Positions 49,876 through 61,335 of a stretch of 64,000 nucleotides of DNA are shown piece by piece. Each line of letters starts with the position of its first letter. The first letter of the stretch is position 1. Source of the DNA: Phascolarctobacterium sp. (GTDB taxonomy: Bacteria > Bacillota > Negativicutes > Acidaminococcales > Acidaminococcaceae); contig JAFUKD010000006.1 in NCBI GenBank assembly GCA_017467905.1, positions 1 to 64,000 of the forward strand, given 5' to 3'. Below the pieces are notes generated by a model that had not been told where the DNA came from, searched no databases, and worked only from the letters and a program-made list of their open reading frames with translations. Made by a program: the position numbers and the translations under genes.

Positions 49876-51153
49876 CTATCTCTTTAGGGCTCTCCACGCA
49901 ATATCTTTTCTATAAAAAACTTTATCAAATTTTATTTTTTCTACAGCAGCATAAGCGCGGTCACGAGCTTCACGAATATTCTTGTCCACAGAGGTTACGC
50001 CAAGCACTCGTCCCCCTGCAGTTACAATCTTGCCATCAGCTAATTTAGTACCTGCGTGGAACACCACAGTAGCTTCATCTGTATTAGCTTCCACCAAACC
50101 GCTAATCTCTTTACCATTTTCATAGCTGCCGGGGTAACCGCCAGAAGCCATTACCACACACACAGCAGCCTTGTCAGACCAGGCTACCTCTACCTCGTCA
50201 AGAGTACCGGTTGCGCAGGCAAGCATAATTTCTGCCAAATCACCATCTAATAAAGGCAGGATAACCTGAGTTTCCGGGTCGCCGAAGCGGCAGTTAAACT
50301 CTACAACCTTCACGCTATCGCCCTTAATCATTAATCCTGCGTACAAGCAGCCCTGATACGGAGTGCCTTCCTCAGCCATGGCAGCAACTACCGGTTTTAA
50401 AATTCTTTCAGTTGCCTTCAAGCGCAGCACGTCAGTCATAACAGGAGCAGGAGCGTAAGTACCCATGCCACCGGTGTTAGGGCCTTCATCATTATCATAA
50501 ACACGCTTATGGTCTTGGGCAGCAATCATGGGTACAACAGTTTTGCCGTCGGTAAAAGCCAACAGGGATGCCTCTTCACCTTCCATGAACTCTTCCAAAA
50601 CAACACGAGCGCCTGCGTTACCAAATTTTTGGTCAGCCATCATCTCGTCAATGGCTTCTAAAGCTTCTTCCTTAGTCATGGCAACCACAACACCTTTGCC
50701 AGCTGCCAAGCCATCAGCCTTAACTACAATGGGAGCTCCCTTTTCTTCAACATAAGCTTTGGCAGTTTCAATGTCCTCGCAAATTTTAAAGAAAGCAGTA
50801 GGGATATCATACTTCGCCATCAATTCTTTAGAAAACGCCTTGGAGCCTTCCAGTTGAGCAGCAGCCTTAGAAGGGCCAAAGACAGGCAAGCCACGACGTT
50901 TGAAAACATCTGCGATGCCTGCTACCAAAGTAGCTTCCGGACCAACAACAGTTAAATCAATACCATTGTCCTCTGCGTAGTCGGCAACCTTTTCCAAATC
51001 ATCTAAATTCAAAGCAATACATTGGCATTTAGGGAGTTCGGCAATACCAGGATTACCCGGCGCCGCAAAAATATTTTCAACCTTGGTGCTTTGTGCCAGC
51101 TTCCACGCCAGTGCGTGTTCGCGACCGCCACCACCAATCAATAAAATCTTCAT
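49876..51153 (-). CDS. purD: Phosphoribosylamine-glycine ligase
   Basis: Second step of purine synthesis. 425 residues: [20 protein letters not shown] start, ATP-grasp core with [16 protein letters not shown] and [27 protein letters not shown] precedes the ATG. About 180 bp of noncoding spacer separates it from purH. Confidence 0.98.
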   Translation of the reverse strand: MKILLIGGGGREHALAWKLAQSTKVENIFAAPGNPGIAELPKCQCIALNLDDLEKVADYAEDNGIDLTVVGPEATLVAGIADVFKRRGLPVFGPSKAAAQLEGSKAFSKELMAKYDIPTAFFKICEDIETAKAYVEEKGAPIVVKADGLAAGKGVVVAMTKEEALEAIDEMMADQKFGNAGARVVLEEFMEGEEASLLAFTDGKTVVPMIAAQDHKRVYDNDEGPNTGGMGTYAPAPVMTDVLRLKATERILKPVVAAMAEEGTPYQGCLYAGLMIKGDSVKVVEFNCRFGDPETQVILPLLDGDLAEIMLACATGTLDEVEVAWSDKAAVCVVMASGGYPGSYENGKEISGLVEANTDEATVVFHAGTKLADGKIVTAGGRVLGVTSVDKNIREARDRAYAAVEKIKFDKVFYRKDIAWRALKR

Positions 51154-51333
51154 ATCTTCACCTCTTAGAGTTACTTTCTATCATCAATAATACTTGCAGC
51201 TTACGCTCAGGATGAAAACTTAACGCGACCTTTGGCTGAAAGCGATATGGCTCACTCCATCATCGCTCGCCTTATATCACTTTCTTCCCTATCGTCGCTA
51301 TTTTCATATTCGCTCCAGCAAGCAAATATTATT

Positions 51334-51927
51334 TTATTCAGCAAGAACTTTTTTAAGGTAATCGCTAATCATAGCATCATATTCTGCAGTATGGGTGAAG
51401 GCTTCCAACGCAAGCTCCTTACGAGTGTGAGCATCAACGTCGCCGGTTTCCTTCAGCATTGCCATCAAACCTTCATAGCGGGAAGGATAGGTTACGATAA
51501 CAACATCTTTAAAGTTTTTAGCAGAAGCACGTACCATTGCAGGACCGCCAATATCGATATTTTCAATTGCTTCCGCTTCGGTTACGCCAGGTTTAGCAAC
51601 GGTTTCGCGGAAGGGATAGAGGTTTACTACAACCAAATCAATGGGAGTAATAGCGTGCTTTTCCAAAGCAGCCATGTGTTCAGGATTGCTACGCACTGCC
51701 AGGATTGCACCGTGAATTTTAGGATTTAAGGTTTTTACGCGACCATCCATAATTTCAGGGAAACCGGTAACATCACTAACATAGGTTACAGGGATGCCTG
51801 CTTCTTTAATAGCATTCATGGTACCGCCGGTGGAAATAATTTCTACGCCGTTTTCGCTCAGGAAACGAGCTAATTCTACAATGCCGGTTTTATCGGATAC
51901 GCTCAGTAAGGCTCTCTTTATTTTCAT
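51334..51927 (-). CDS. purH: Stand-alone IMP cyclohydrolase (PurH N-terminal domain only)
   Basis: 197 residues that align with only the MGS-like cyclohydrolase half of Pur[50 protein letters not shown] and [17 protein letters not shown]. The AICAR formyltransferase half (about 320 residues) is absent, and no remnant is visible in the 180-bp spacer before purD. Clean start and stop with GGAGAGG upstream suggest a natural single-domain enzyme. Formylation of AICAR must then be done by another protein outside this window. Confidence 0.93.
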   Translation of the reverse strand: MKIKRALLSVSDKTGIVELARFLSENGVEIISTGGTMNAIKEAGIPVTYVSDVTGFPEIMDGRVKTLNPKIHGAILAVRSNPEHMAALEKHAITPIDLVVVNLYPFRETVAKPGVTEAEAIENIDIGGPAMVRASAKNFKDVVIVTYPSRYEGLMAMLKETGDVDAHTRKELALEAFTHTAEYDAMISDYLKKVLAE

Positions 51928-51959
51928 AACAAATCCTCTCCTTCAATATATGCATACAA

Positions 51960-52078
51960 AATTGTTAGAAGTGCCGGAAGGCGCGAAGCAATGAAATTCG
52001 TGAAGCGACGGCGTACTGGTAGTACGTCGAGCAAGCGAATGAATTGCGACAAAGCATAACGGTGCTTATAACAATTTT
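51960..52078. repeat. Palindromic intergenic repeat between purN and purH
   Basis: Contains GACGgcGTACT/AGTACGTC and repeated words (GCGAAGCAATGAAATTCGTG; GCAAGCGAATGAATTGCG). Its purN-side end, read on the minus strand as TTGTTATAAGCACCGTTATG, resembles 61231-61250 upstream of leuC. It supplies the purN stop codon. Confidence 0.5.
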
Positions 52079-52677
52079 TTTACCTTTCTACCTTCGATGA
52101 CAAGTTTACCTTCCGCCCAAAGCTTGAGAGCTTCCGGCATAGCTTGATGCTCCTGCTCTAAAATGCGGGCCGCCAAGGTATCGTGAGTATCATCATCCAA
52201 AACAGGTACAACCTTTTGCAAAATGATGGGGCCTGTATCGGTACCTTCATCTACAAAATGCACGGTGCAGCCGGTAAACTTCACGCCGTAGTCCAAAGCT
52301 TGACCTTGTCCGTCCAAGCCGGGGAAACTGGGCAAAAGTGCAGGATGAATGTTAATAATTTTATGTTGCCACTTGCTAACGAAGCTGCCGCTTAAAATAC
52401 GCATGAAGCCTGCCAAAATTACAAGCTCACAGCCAGCTTCAACCAGCGCCTCGTGAATTTTAGCTTCAAACTCTTCTTTAGTAGCACATTCCTTACGCAC
52501 TACAACCACAGTTTTAATACCCACGTTTGCAGCACGCTCTAAAGCGTAAGCATCAGCCTTGTCACTAATTACCACGCTAATTTCCAAAGGCAGGTAGCCA
52601 TCAGCAATTCTATCCAAGATTGCTTGAAGATTACTACCACGACCACTAACTAATACGCCAGCTTTACGATTATTCAC
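52066..52677 (-). CDS. purN: Phosphoribosylglycinamide formyltransferase
   Basis: Transfers formyl from 10-formyl-THF to GAR. 203 residues: AGVLVSGRGSNLQAILD start, AGFMRILS and the catalytic INIHPALLPSFPG with D in DEGTDTGPIIL. Overlaps purM by 8 bp. Confidence 0.97.
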   Translation of the reverse strand: MNNRKAGVLVSGRGSNLQAILDRIADGYLPLEISVVISDKADAYALERAANVGIKTVVVVRKECATKEEFEAKIHEALVEAGCELVILAGFMRILSGSFVSKWQHKIINIHPALLPSFPGLDGQGQALDYGVKFTGCTVHFVDEGTDTGPIILQKVVPVLDDDTHDTLAARILEQEHQAMPEALKLWAEGKLVIEGRKVKKLL

Positions 52678-53731
52678 TGAACACTCCGCCTTTCATGACG
52701 GTTTTTTTGCTGCCTTCTACCACCTTGCCCAGCTCGAAGAACTCTTCGCCAGCTGCACGCAGGTGTTCACGAACAGCATCAGCCTCCGCAGCATCAATAA
52801 CCAAAACCATACCTACGCCCATGTTAAAGGTGCGGTACATTTCTTTCCAGGGAACATTGCCCCATTCTTGCAGCTTTTTAAATACAACGGGAACTTCCCA
52901 GCTTTCAGCATTAACCTCTGCATCGCAATCTTCCGGCAAAATGCGGGGAACATTTTCATAGAAGCCACCGCCGGTAATATGAACCATACCGTGAATATCA
53001 AATTTTTCAATTAAGGGCAAGCAGGTTTTAGGATACAAACGGGTCGGGGTCAAAAGCTTTTCACCCAAGGTGCAGCCAAATTCAGGAATCTCAGTGCTCA
53101 TATCAAAACCCATTGCTTCAAAGCAGATTTTGCGAACCAAAGAATAGCCATTGGAATGAACACCGCTGGAAGGCAAGCCCAAAAGCACGTCGCCGGGTTT
53201 AACCTTTTCGCCGGTAATCATTTTACTTTTATCTACAACGCCAACACAGAAGCCTGCAATATCATATTCGCCTTTGGCATAGAAGCCTGCCATTTCTGCA
53301 GTCTCGCCGCCAATCAAAGCGCAGCCGGATTCCTTGCAGGCATCAGCAACACCTTTTACAATGTTGGCAACCTTTTGAGAATCAACCTTATCTACTGCAA
53401 TATAATCAAGGAAGAACAGAGGCTCAGCGCCTTGTACCAAAATATCATTTACGCACATTGCAACTGCGTCTTGACCAATGGTATCGTGCTTATCAGCCAT
53501 GAAAGCCAATTTTAATTTAGTACCAACGCCGTCAGTACCGGAAACCAAAATAGGTTCCTTGTATTTGCCGCTGTTTAAGGCAAACAAACCGCCAAAGCCG
53601 CCCAAATCACCAATAACCTCCGGGCGATAGGTAGCGCGTACACTATCCTTCATTAATTCTACCGCTTTATTGCCTGCGTCAATATCAACACCGGCATCAG
53701 CATAGGTAAGTTGTTTCTTTTCTTCGCTCAT
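52670..53731 (-). CDS. purM: AIR synthase
   Basis: Closes FGAM to AIR. 353 residues: YADAGVDIDAGNKAVELMK start, VSGTDGVGTKLKLA, LIGGETAEMAGFY and THITGGGFYEN-like MVHITGGGFYENVPRIL. AGGAGGAAG ribosome site. Nine bp after purF. Confidence 0.98.
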   Translation of the reverse strand: MSEEKKQLTYADAGVDIDAGNKAVELMKDSVRATYRPEVIGDLGGFGGLFALNSGKYKEPILVSGTDGVGTKLKLAFMADKHDTIGQDAVAMCVNDILVQGAEPLFFLDYIAVDKVDSQKVANIVKGVADACKESGCALIGGETAEMAGFYAKGEYDIAGFCVGVVDKSKMITGEKVKPGDVLLGLPSSGVHSNGYSLVRKICFEAMGFDMSTEIPEFGCTLGEKLLTPTRLYPKTCLPLIEKFDIHGMVHITGGGFYENVPRILPEDCDAEVNAESWEVPVVFKKLQEWGNVPWKEMYRTFNMGVGMVLVIDAAEADAVREHLRAAGEEFFELGKVVEGSKKTVMKGGVFSE

Positions 53732-53740
53732 GTCTTCCTC

Positions 53741-55177
53741 CTAATTTCTTGCGAGAGATGTGGGTTCTTTTTTAACTACTTCGTCAGCATCATCAGGATA
53801 GCCTGCGCTAAAGCAAGCACAGCACAAACCATTAGGGTTAATAGCGCTGATGGCACGCTTCATACCTTCCATAGAAACATAATGGAGGCTATCCGCACCG
53901 ATAAATTGACAAATTTCTTCAATAGTACAACGGGTTGCAATCAAATCTTTACGTTCAGAGGTATCAATACCATAATAACAGGAATCGGTTACCGGAGGGG
54001 AAGAGATGCAAACGTGAACCTCGCGGGCACCTGCATCCTTCAATAATTTTATAACCTTACCACTGGTAGTACCGCGCACAATGGAGTCATCCACAATAAC
54101 AACGGATTTACCTGCAACAACGCTGCGCACCGGGTTTAGCTTCAGGCGCACTGCATTAAGGCGCTGCTTTTGGGTAGGCTGAATAAAAGTACGTCCAACA
54201 TAACGGTTCTTGGTTAAACCTTCCATAAAAGGAATACCTGATTCCAAAGAATAACCAATAGCAGCAGGGGTACCACTATCCGGAGCAGAAATGATAACAT
54301 CCGGATTAAGGTCTGCAGTTTCCTTCGCCAGCTCACGTCCCAGTTGAATACGTGCTTCATAGACATCTTGGTTATCAATCTTACTATCATTACGGGCAAA
54401 ATACACATACTCAAAAATGCAGTGAGCAGTATTTTGAGGCATATCATTGCACCACATCATACTACGGGGTTCGGCATCATCACTGTCGATAATAACCATC
54501 TCTCCCGGTTTAACGTCACGCACCAGCTCCGCACCTACAAGGTCGAAGGCGCAAGACTCTGAGGCAACGCACCAGCCGCCGGTTTCCATTTTGCCAATGC
54601 ACAAGGGACGGAAGCCAAAGGGATCGCGGGCAGCAATAATCTTATTGCTAGTCATAATCAAAATTGCAAAAGCACCTTTAATTCTATTCAAAGCCTCTGC
54701 GAAACGTTCTTCCACAGTATCCTTACGGCTACGCGCCAGCATACTCATAACAACCTCTGCATCAACAGTAGTCTGGAAGATAACGCCTTCTGCAGCCAGC
54801 TCCTTACGCAAAGCGCCTGCATTGGTAATGCTGCCATTATGGCTCAAAGCCAAATGACCGCCATCAAAATATACCTTTAAAGGCTGGGTGTTAAACGCCA
54901 TATTAAAACCGGTAGTAGAATAGCGCACATGACCAATGGCAACATGCCCCTTCATCTCACCCACACCATCTTTAAAAACATCGGTTACAAGACCCATACC
55001 TTTTTTAATTTTCATATGCTGACCATCTGCAACAGCAATACCGCAACTTTCTTGACCGCGGTGCTGCAAAGCAAAAAGTCCCCAGTAAGTATTCAGGGCT
55101 ACATCTTCATTATGGCTATAAATACCAAATACACCACACTCTTCGTGCAATTTATCGTCTTCAAAAAAGTTTCCCAC
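53741..55177 (-). CDS. purF: Amidophosphoribosyltransferase, copy 2
   Basis: 478 residues. I choose a GTG start at 55177 because GAGGGGA lies six bases upstream; the ATG at 55198 has no ribosome site. Nucleophile Cys14 in LHEECGVFGI follows a short propeptide. PRPP loop VVIVDDSIVRGTTS. Cysteines in CIFEYVY, DSCYYG and CCACF fit an Fe-S enzyme. Classic purE-purF-purM-purN context, so this is probably the main biosynthetic enzyme. The other copy sits with purC and carAB. Confidence 0.96.
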   Translation of the reverse strand: MGNFFEDDKLHEECGVFGIYSHNEDVALNTYWGLFALQHRGQESCGIAVADGQHMKIKKGMGLVTDVFKDGVGEMKGHVAIGHVRYSTTGFNMAFNTQPLKVYFDGGHLALSHNGSITNAGALRKELAAEGVIFQTTVDAEVVMSMLARSRKDTVEERFAEALNRIKGAFAILIMTSNKIIAARDPFGFRPLCIGKMETGGWCVASESCAFDLVGAELVRDVKPGEMVIIDSDDAEPRSMMWCNDMPQNTAHCIFEYVYFARNDSKIDNQDVYEARIQLGRELAKETADLNPDVIISAPDSGTPAAIGYSLESGIPFMEGLTKNRYVGRTFIQPTQKQRLNAVRLKLNPVRSVVAGKSVVIVDDSIVRGTTSGKVIKLLKDAGAREVHVCISSPPVTDSCYYGIDTSERKDLIATRCTIEEICQFIGADSLHYVSMEGMKRAISAINPNGLCCACFSAGYPDDADEVVKKEPTSLARN

Positions 55178-55206
55178 AATAAATCCCCTCTTTCTCATTA
55201 TGTGGC

Positions 55207-55701
55207 TTATTGTGCCTGACGCAGTGCAGCAAGCTTTTCGCCTTTAGCCTTTACTTCTTCCTGCATTTTTTTGCGGTCATCCGCCAATTTATCAACTAAT
55301 TCAGGATATTTGGTTGCCAAAATTTGTACAGCAAAAAGCGCTGCATTCTTCGCACCATTAATTGCCATGGTTGCTACGGGGATACCTGCAGGCATTTGTA
55401 CAAAACTTAAGAGCGCGTCCATACCATTAAGCGGAGTAGCGTTGATAGGAATACCAATTACAGGCACAGTAGTATACGCAGCAATAACACCGCCCAAATG
55501 AGCAGCAGCACCTGCCGCAGCAATGATAACTTCCACGCCGCGCTCACGAGCACCTGCCGCAAACTCATGTACAACGTCAGGAGTGCGGTGAGCAGAAGCA
55601 ACAACAACCTCTACCTCCACACCAAAACCAACCAAAGTCTTTTCCGCAGGTTCTAAAATGGGCCAATCAGAATTACTACCCATGATAATTGCAACTTTCA
55701 T
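55207..55701 (-). CDS. purE: N5-CAIR mutase
   Basis: 164 residues from the ATG with GGGAGG six bases upstream (a longer frame to 55746 has no ribosome site). KVAIIMGSNSDWPI start, SAHRTPD motif and AAAGAAAHLGGVIAAYTTVPVIG. First gene of the purE operon. purK is not in the window, so the class of PurE (mutase versus carboxylase) is unsettled. Confidence 0.97.
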   Translation of the reverse strand: MKVAIIMGSNSDWPILEPAEKTLVGFGVEVEVVVASAHRTPDVVHEFAAGARERGVEVIIAAAGAAAHLGGVIAAYTTVPVIGIPINATPLNGMDALLSFVQMPAGIPVATMAINGAKNAALFAVQILATKYPELVDKLADDRKKMQEEVKAKGEKLAALRQAQ

Positions 55702-55816
55702 AAATAACCTCCCGAATATTTTGTCCAAGGAAAAAACAAAACCCAAGCAAATTTTATTGACTTTAATTCAGTACCTAAAATCTCCCTCGGGCTTCGGTGT
55801 AATCTCATACATCATA

Positions 55817-55888
55817 ATTTTACCAAGCCCTTATCAACGTGTCAAATTGATTATGAACTTTTAAATTCAGTAATTTTTCTAACGTTCG
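55817..55888 (-). promoter_or_regulatory. purE operon promoter with PurBox-like pair
   Basis: Minus-strand TTGACA (55845-55840), 17 bp, TAAAAT (55822-55817). Directly upstream are CGAACGTTA (55888-55880) and an inverted AAAAGTTCA (55862-55854). The same CGAACGTTA word precedes purB at the same relative place. No purine riboswitch seen. Confidence 0.7.
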
Positions 55889-55978
55889 TAATGGCTCTAA
55901 CAAAATCAGATTTCTTTTTATTTTTTTGTTTTTGCCGAAGCGGATGCTAATCCCAACAAGCGGCTCCCTCTTCTCCAA

Positions 55979-56048
55979 TCCGGAAAAGAGTTCCCATTTC
56001 GGAAACTTCTTGCCAAAATCCAGAAAAAGTTTCCCATTTCGGAAACTT
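55979..56048. repeat. Two tandem 30-bp hairpin repeats
   Basis: TCC(G/A)GAAAA(G/A)AGTT.CCCATTTCGGAAACTT at 55979-56008 and 56019-56048, 40-bp period. The second forms GAAAAAGTTTCC/GGAAACTTTTTC and can terminate the recombinase transcript. Confidence 0.65.
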
Positions 56049-56055
56049 TTTCCAT

Positions 56056-56691
<636 letters not shown>

Positions 56692-56714
56692 TCACTCCAT
56701 CCTTTCCAAGCCCT

Positions 56715-56880
56715 ATTGTTTCACGTGAAACATTTTCCAAAGAGGGACATGCCTTTAATAAAAATTTTAGTATTTATTTTTAGGAAATAGGGTGGGTAAC
56801 GCTTACGCATTACTTAGATTTAGGGCTGTATTAAGAAATCAGGTTGCAAGGTCTTCAACTTGGCTTGACACTGGCAAGAA
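56715..56880. repeat. Dispersed parS-containing repeat, copy B
   Basis: Matches 4756-4922 (see copy A), sharing the parS palindrome, AATAAAAATTTTA and GTAACGCTTACGCATTACTT. Lies just upstream of the recombinase gene. Confidence 0.85.
56717..56732. promoter_or_regulatory. parS site 3
   Basis: TGTTTCACGTGAAACA, a perfect palindrome identical to sites 1 and 2. Confidence 0.93.
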
Positions 56881-56892
56881 GAAAATGAAACA

Positions 56893-56920
56893 AGCCCCAC
56901 TCGGCAAGCCGAGCAGGGCT
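56893..56920 (-). terminator. Terminator of obg-proB-proA
   Basis: Minus-strand AGCCCTGCTCGGC, TTG, CCGAGTGGGGCTTG then TTTC and TTTTC; 24 bp after the proA stop. Confidence 0.8.
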
Positions 56921-56943
56921 AATGTTCAAATATATTTATGAAG

Positions 56944-58200
56944 TTATCCTCTAACCTGACCATTACCGTTAATCAAATACTTGGTACTTGTCAATTCCGG
57001 TAACGCCATAGGTCCACGAGCGTGTAATTTTTGGGTGCTAATACCAATTTCTGCACCAAATCCAAATTCAAAGCCATCAGTAAAGCGAGTGGAAGCATTT
57101 ACATAAACGGCAGCAGCATCCACGCCTAACTGGAAGATGCGCGCGTTCTCGTAATCTTCCGTTACGATGCACTCGCTGTGATAGGTGGTGTACTTGGCAA
57201 TGTGCTCCATTGCTTCCTCCAGGCTATCCACAATCTTTACAGAAAGACGCAGGTCACCATATTCGGTGCTCCAATCTTCTTCCGTTACGGGTACAACCTT
57301 GTTGCTAAAGCCTTGCACTCTTTCGTCACCACGAATCTCTACGCCAGCTTCAAAATATTTCTCCAACATAGGAGGCAGGAACTTTTCAGCAGCATCCTTA
57401 TGGACAAGCAAGGTTTCCATTGCATTGCATACGGAGGGGCGCTGCACCTTGGCGTTGTAGCAAATCTTCACTGCCATTTCTACATCAGCAGAAGCATCTA
57501 CAAAAGTATGGCACACTCCTGCGCCGGTTTCTATCACAGGAACGGTAGCGTTCATCACTACAGTTTTTATAAGCCCTGCGCCGCCGCGGGGAATAACTAC
57601 GTCCACCAAGCCGTTCATGTGAATTAAATCATTAACTGCTTGGCGGTCACTGGTATCTACAAACTGTACACTGCCTTTCGGAATGCCAACTGCTTCCGCA
57701 GCTTCGGAAAGTACTTTGGCAATGGTAAGGTTGGACTGCATTGCTTCACTGCCACCCTTTAAGATTACAGCGTTACCACTTTTAAGGCACAAGCCTACAG
57801 CATCCGCAGTAACATTAGGGCGCGCTTCGTAAATAATGCCAATAACCCCCAAGGGCACACGCACCTTGGTAATGCTCAAGCCATTTGCCAGACGGCTACC
57901 GCCTACAACATTACCAATGGGGTCAGGCAGAGCAGCAACCTGCTCCAAGCCTTCTGCCATTCCGGCAATGCGTTCCGGTGTCAGCTTTAATCTATCCAGC
58001 ATGGAAGCCTTCATGCCTTTAGCGGCAGCAGCCTCCATATCCAGGGCATTCGCTGCCAAAATCTCTTCCTGTTTATCCAATAGGGCTTGCGCCATTGCCA
58101 GCATTGCCCTGTTCTTTACAGCAGTACCGGTGATGGCGAGCTTAGAAGCTGCCTGTTTGGCAGCAGTTGCCTTTGCTTTAACTAATTCATAAGTAGACAT
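56944..58200 (-). CDS. proA: Gamma-glutamyl phosphate reductase
   Basis: Second step of proline synthesis. 418 residues from the ATG with GAGGGTGAAG upstream. Catalytic Cys in QRPSVCNAMETLLV; NAD(P)-site GLCLKSGNAVILKGGSEA; C-terminal EFGFGAEIGISTQKLHARGP. Downstream of proB with an 11-bp gap. Confidence 0.98.
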   Translation of the reverse strand: MSTYELVKAKATAAKQAASKLAITGTAVKNRAMLAMAQALLDKQEEILAANALDMEAAAAKGMKASMLDRLKLTPERIAGMAEGLEQVAALPDPIGNVVGGSRLANGLSITKVRVPLGVIGIIYEARPNVTADAVGLCLKSGNAVILKGGSEAMQSNLTIAKVLSEAAEAVGIPKGSVQFVDTSDRQAVNDLIHMNGLVDVVIPRGGAGLIKTVVMNATVPVIETGAGVCHTFVDASADVEMAVKICYNAKVQRPSVCNAMETLLVHKDAAEKFLPPMLEKYFEAGVEIRGDERVQGFSNKVVPVTEEDWSTEYGDLRLSVKIVDSLEEAMEHIAKYTTYHSECIVTEDYENARIFQLGVDAAAVYVNASTRFTDGFEFGFGAEIGISTQKLHARGPMALPELTSTKYLINGNGQVRG

Positions 58201-58211
58201 AATCTTCACCC

Positions 58212-59348
58212 TCACAAAATAACTAAATCATCGCGGTGAATTACTTCATCAAAATTTTTATGACCAATCAGCTCTTCGATATCAGTGGATTTGCAGCCTT
58301 TAATTTTTTCTAATTCCACAGAGCTGTAATGCACCAAACCACGCGCCAGCTCGTGACCCTCTGCAGTTTTTACGCTAATAGTACTTCCCGGCTCGAAGCT
58401 GCCTGCCACTTCAATAATGCCTGCAGGCAAAATGCTGCAGCCGCCTGCCTTACGCAAAGCTTTAACGCAACCTTCGTCAACGGTAATGCTTCCTTTAATA
58501 TTAGCGCCAAAGGCAAGCCAACGCTTACGGAACTGCAAACGATTTTCACGGCTTACGAACAGAGTGCCAATCTCTTCGCCATTTAGGATTCTGGGGATAG
58601 CATTCTTTTCTGTACCGCTGGCAATTACCAGATGAATACCACTGCTGGTGGCAGCCTTCGCCGCCTGAATTTTAGTAGCCATACCACCGGTTCCACGACT
58701 GGAGCCCACGCCACCGGCACTTGCTTCAATGGCAGGAGTAATCTCGCTCACCAAGGGAACAAGCTTCGCATCAGGATTTGTTTGCGGGTTAGCAGTGTAC
58801 AAGCCGTCAATATCAGAAAGGATAATTACTAAATCAGCATCAATGATACCTGCCACAAGAGCAGACATATTATCATTGTCGCCAATCTTTAGCTCGTCCA
58901 AAGCAACAACGTCATTTTCATTAACGATTGGAATAACCCTTTGCTTGATAAGCTCCATAAAGGTATTGCGGGAATTAGTATAGCGGTGTCTGTCCAAGGA
59001 TTCCGTCTTAGTCAAAAGCACCTGCGCCACAATCTGACCATAATCTGCAAAAATCTTCTCGTAGGTATGCATCAGCACCCCTTGCCCTACGGCAGCAGCA
59101 GCCTGCTTCCCGGGAATAGTATCAGGCTTCTTAGGCAGGCCCAATCTATCCACGCCCACAGCAACTGCACCGGAAGTAACAAGAATCATCTCCTTGCCCT
59201 GGTTCTGCAAATCGCTCAGCTCCCTGGCAATTCTATCAATCTGGCTAAAATTACGCTTGCCATTGGCATAAGTGATAGTACTACTACCCACCTTCACCAC
59301 AACACGCTTCGCCTTTTTTAAAAGCTCTCTATTGAATACGTCTGACAT
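58212..59348 (-). CDS. proB: Glutamate 5-kinase
   Basis: First, feedback-inhibited step of proline synthesis. 378 residues: amino-acid kinase domain (VVVKVGSSTI, IVNENDVVALDELKIGDNDNMSALV, GVGSSRGTGGMATKIQAAKAA) and a C-terminal PUA domain from about 280. Between obg and proA. Confidence 0.98.
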   Translation of the reverse strand: MSDVFNRELLKKAKRVVVKVGSSTITYANGKRNFSQIDRIARELSDLQNQGKEMILVTSGAVAVGVDRLGLPKKPDTIPGKQAAAAVGQGVLMHTYEKIFADYGQIVAQVLLTKTESLDRHRYTNSRNTFMELIKQRVIPIVNENDVVALDELKIGDNDNMSALVAGIIDADLVIILSDIDGLYTANPQTNPDAKLVPLVSEITPAIEASAGGVGSSRGTGGMATKIQAAKAATSSGIHLVIASGTEKNAIPRILNGEEIGTLFVSRENRLQFRKRWLAFGANIKGSITVDEGCVKALRKAGGCSILPAGIIEVAGSFEPGSTISVKTAEGHELARGLVHYSSVELEKIKGCKSTDIEELIGHKNFDEVIHRDDLVIL

Positions 59349-59397
59349 AATATCATCTCTATTCTAAATTGTTTATTGATTGTATGAAAATAACTAA

Positions 59398-60925
<1,528 letters not shown>

Positions 60926-60954
60926 TTGACAAACTACACACCTATTGCCATAAT
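60926..60954 (+). promoter_or_regulatory. Promoter of the leucine T-box transcript
   Basis: TTGACA (60926-60931), 17 bp, CATAAT (60949-60954). Confidence 0.8.
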
Positions 60955-60960
60955 AAAGAG

Positions 60961-61226
60961 AACACGTTACCTTAAAAATAAAATATCCTTTTGAAATGCA
61001 ATGAACGGAAAAATTTACTCTTCTTCCTTTTAGAGATGCAGCGGTTGGTGCAAGCTGCAAGAGGTTTAGTAAAGAAGCTCATCCGGAAGCAGCCATCCTG
61101 AAATTTTAGTAGGGCTGGACGCAGAACCAGCGTTAGTTATATTAATGAAGAAAAAAATCAGGGTGGTACCGCGCAAGATTATCAATGCGCCCCTATCTGC
61201 TAATGCAGATAGGGGCTTTATTTATT
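60961..61226 (+). promoter_or_regulatory. Leucine T-box leader
   Basis: Senses uncharged tRNA-Leu to let leuCDB be transcribed. Visible parts: stem I with AG-bulge and GGTTGGTGCAAGC, specifier CTC (Leu) at 61078-61080 in AAGCTCATCC, T-box AGGGTGGTACCGCG (61160-61173), and terminator GCCCCTATCTGC/GCAGATAGGGGC with TTTATTTATT (61189-61226). The Leu specifier agrees with the downstream leu genes. Confidence 0.93.
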
Positions 61227-61335
61227 AAAATCGTTATAAGCACTGTTACGCTATGTCACAGAACTTCTGACGATTTTGGAGTAGTCACAGTTTATAAACA
61301 CAAATTTTTATAATACAGTTTGGAGGAATTTGCTC

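Noticed and set aside
51154-51333. Remnant of the AICAR transformylase domain between purH and purD
   Set aside because: The 180-bp spacer is too short and shows no PurH C-terminal motif in any frame.
55702-55816. Purine riboswitch in the purE leader
   Set aside because: No three-way junction or conserved loop sequences, and the leader lacks a terminator; PurBox-like sites upstream explain control better.
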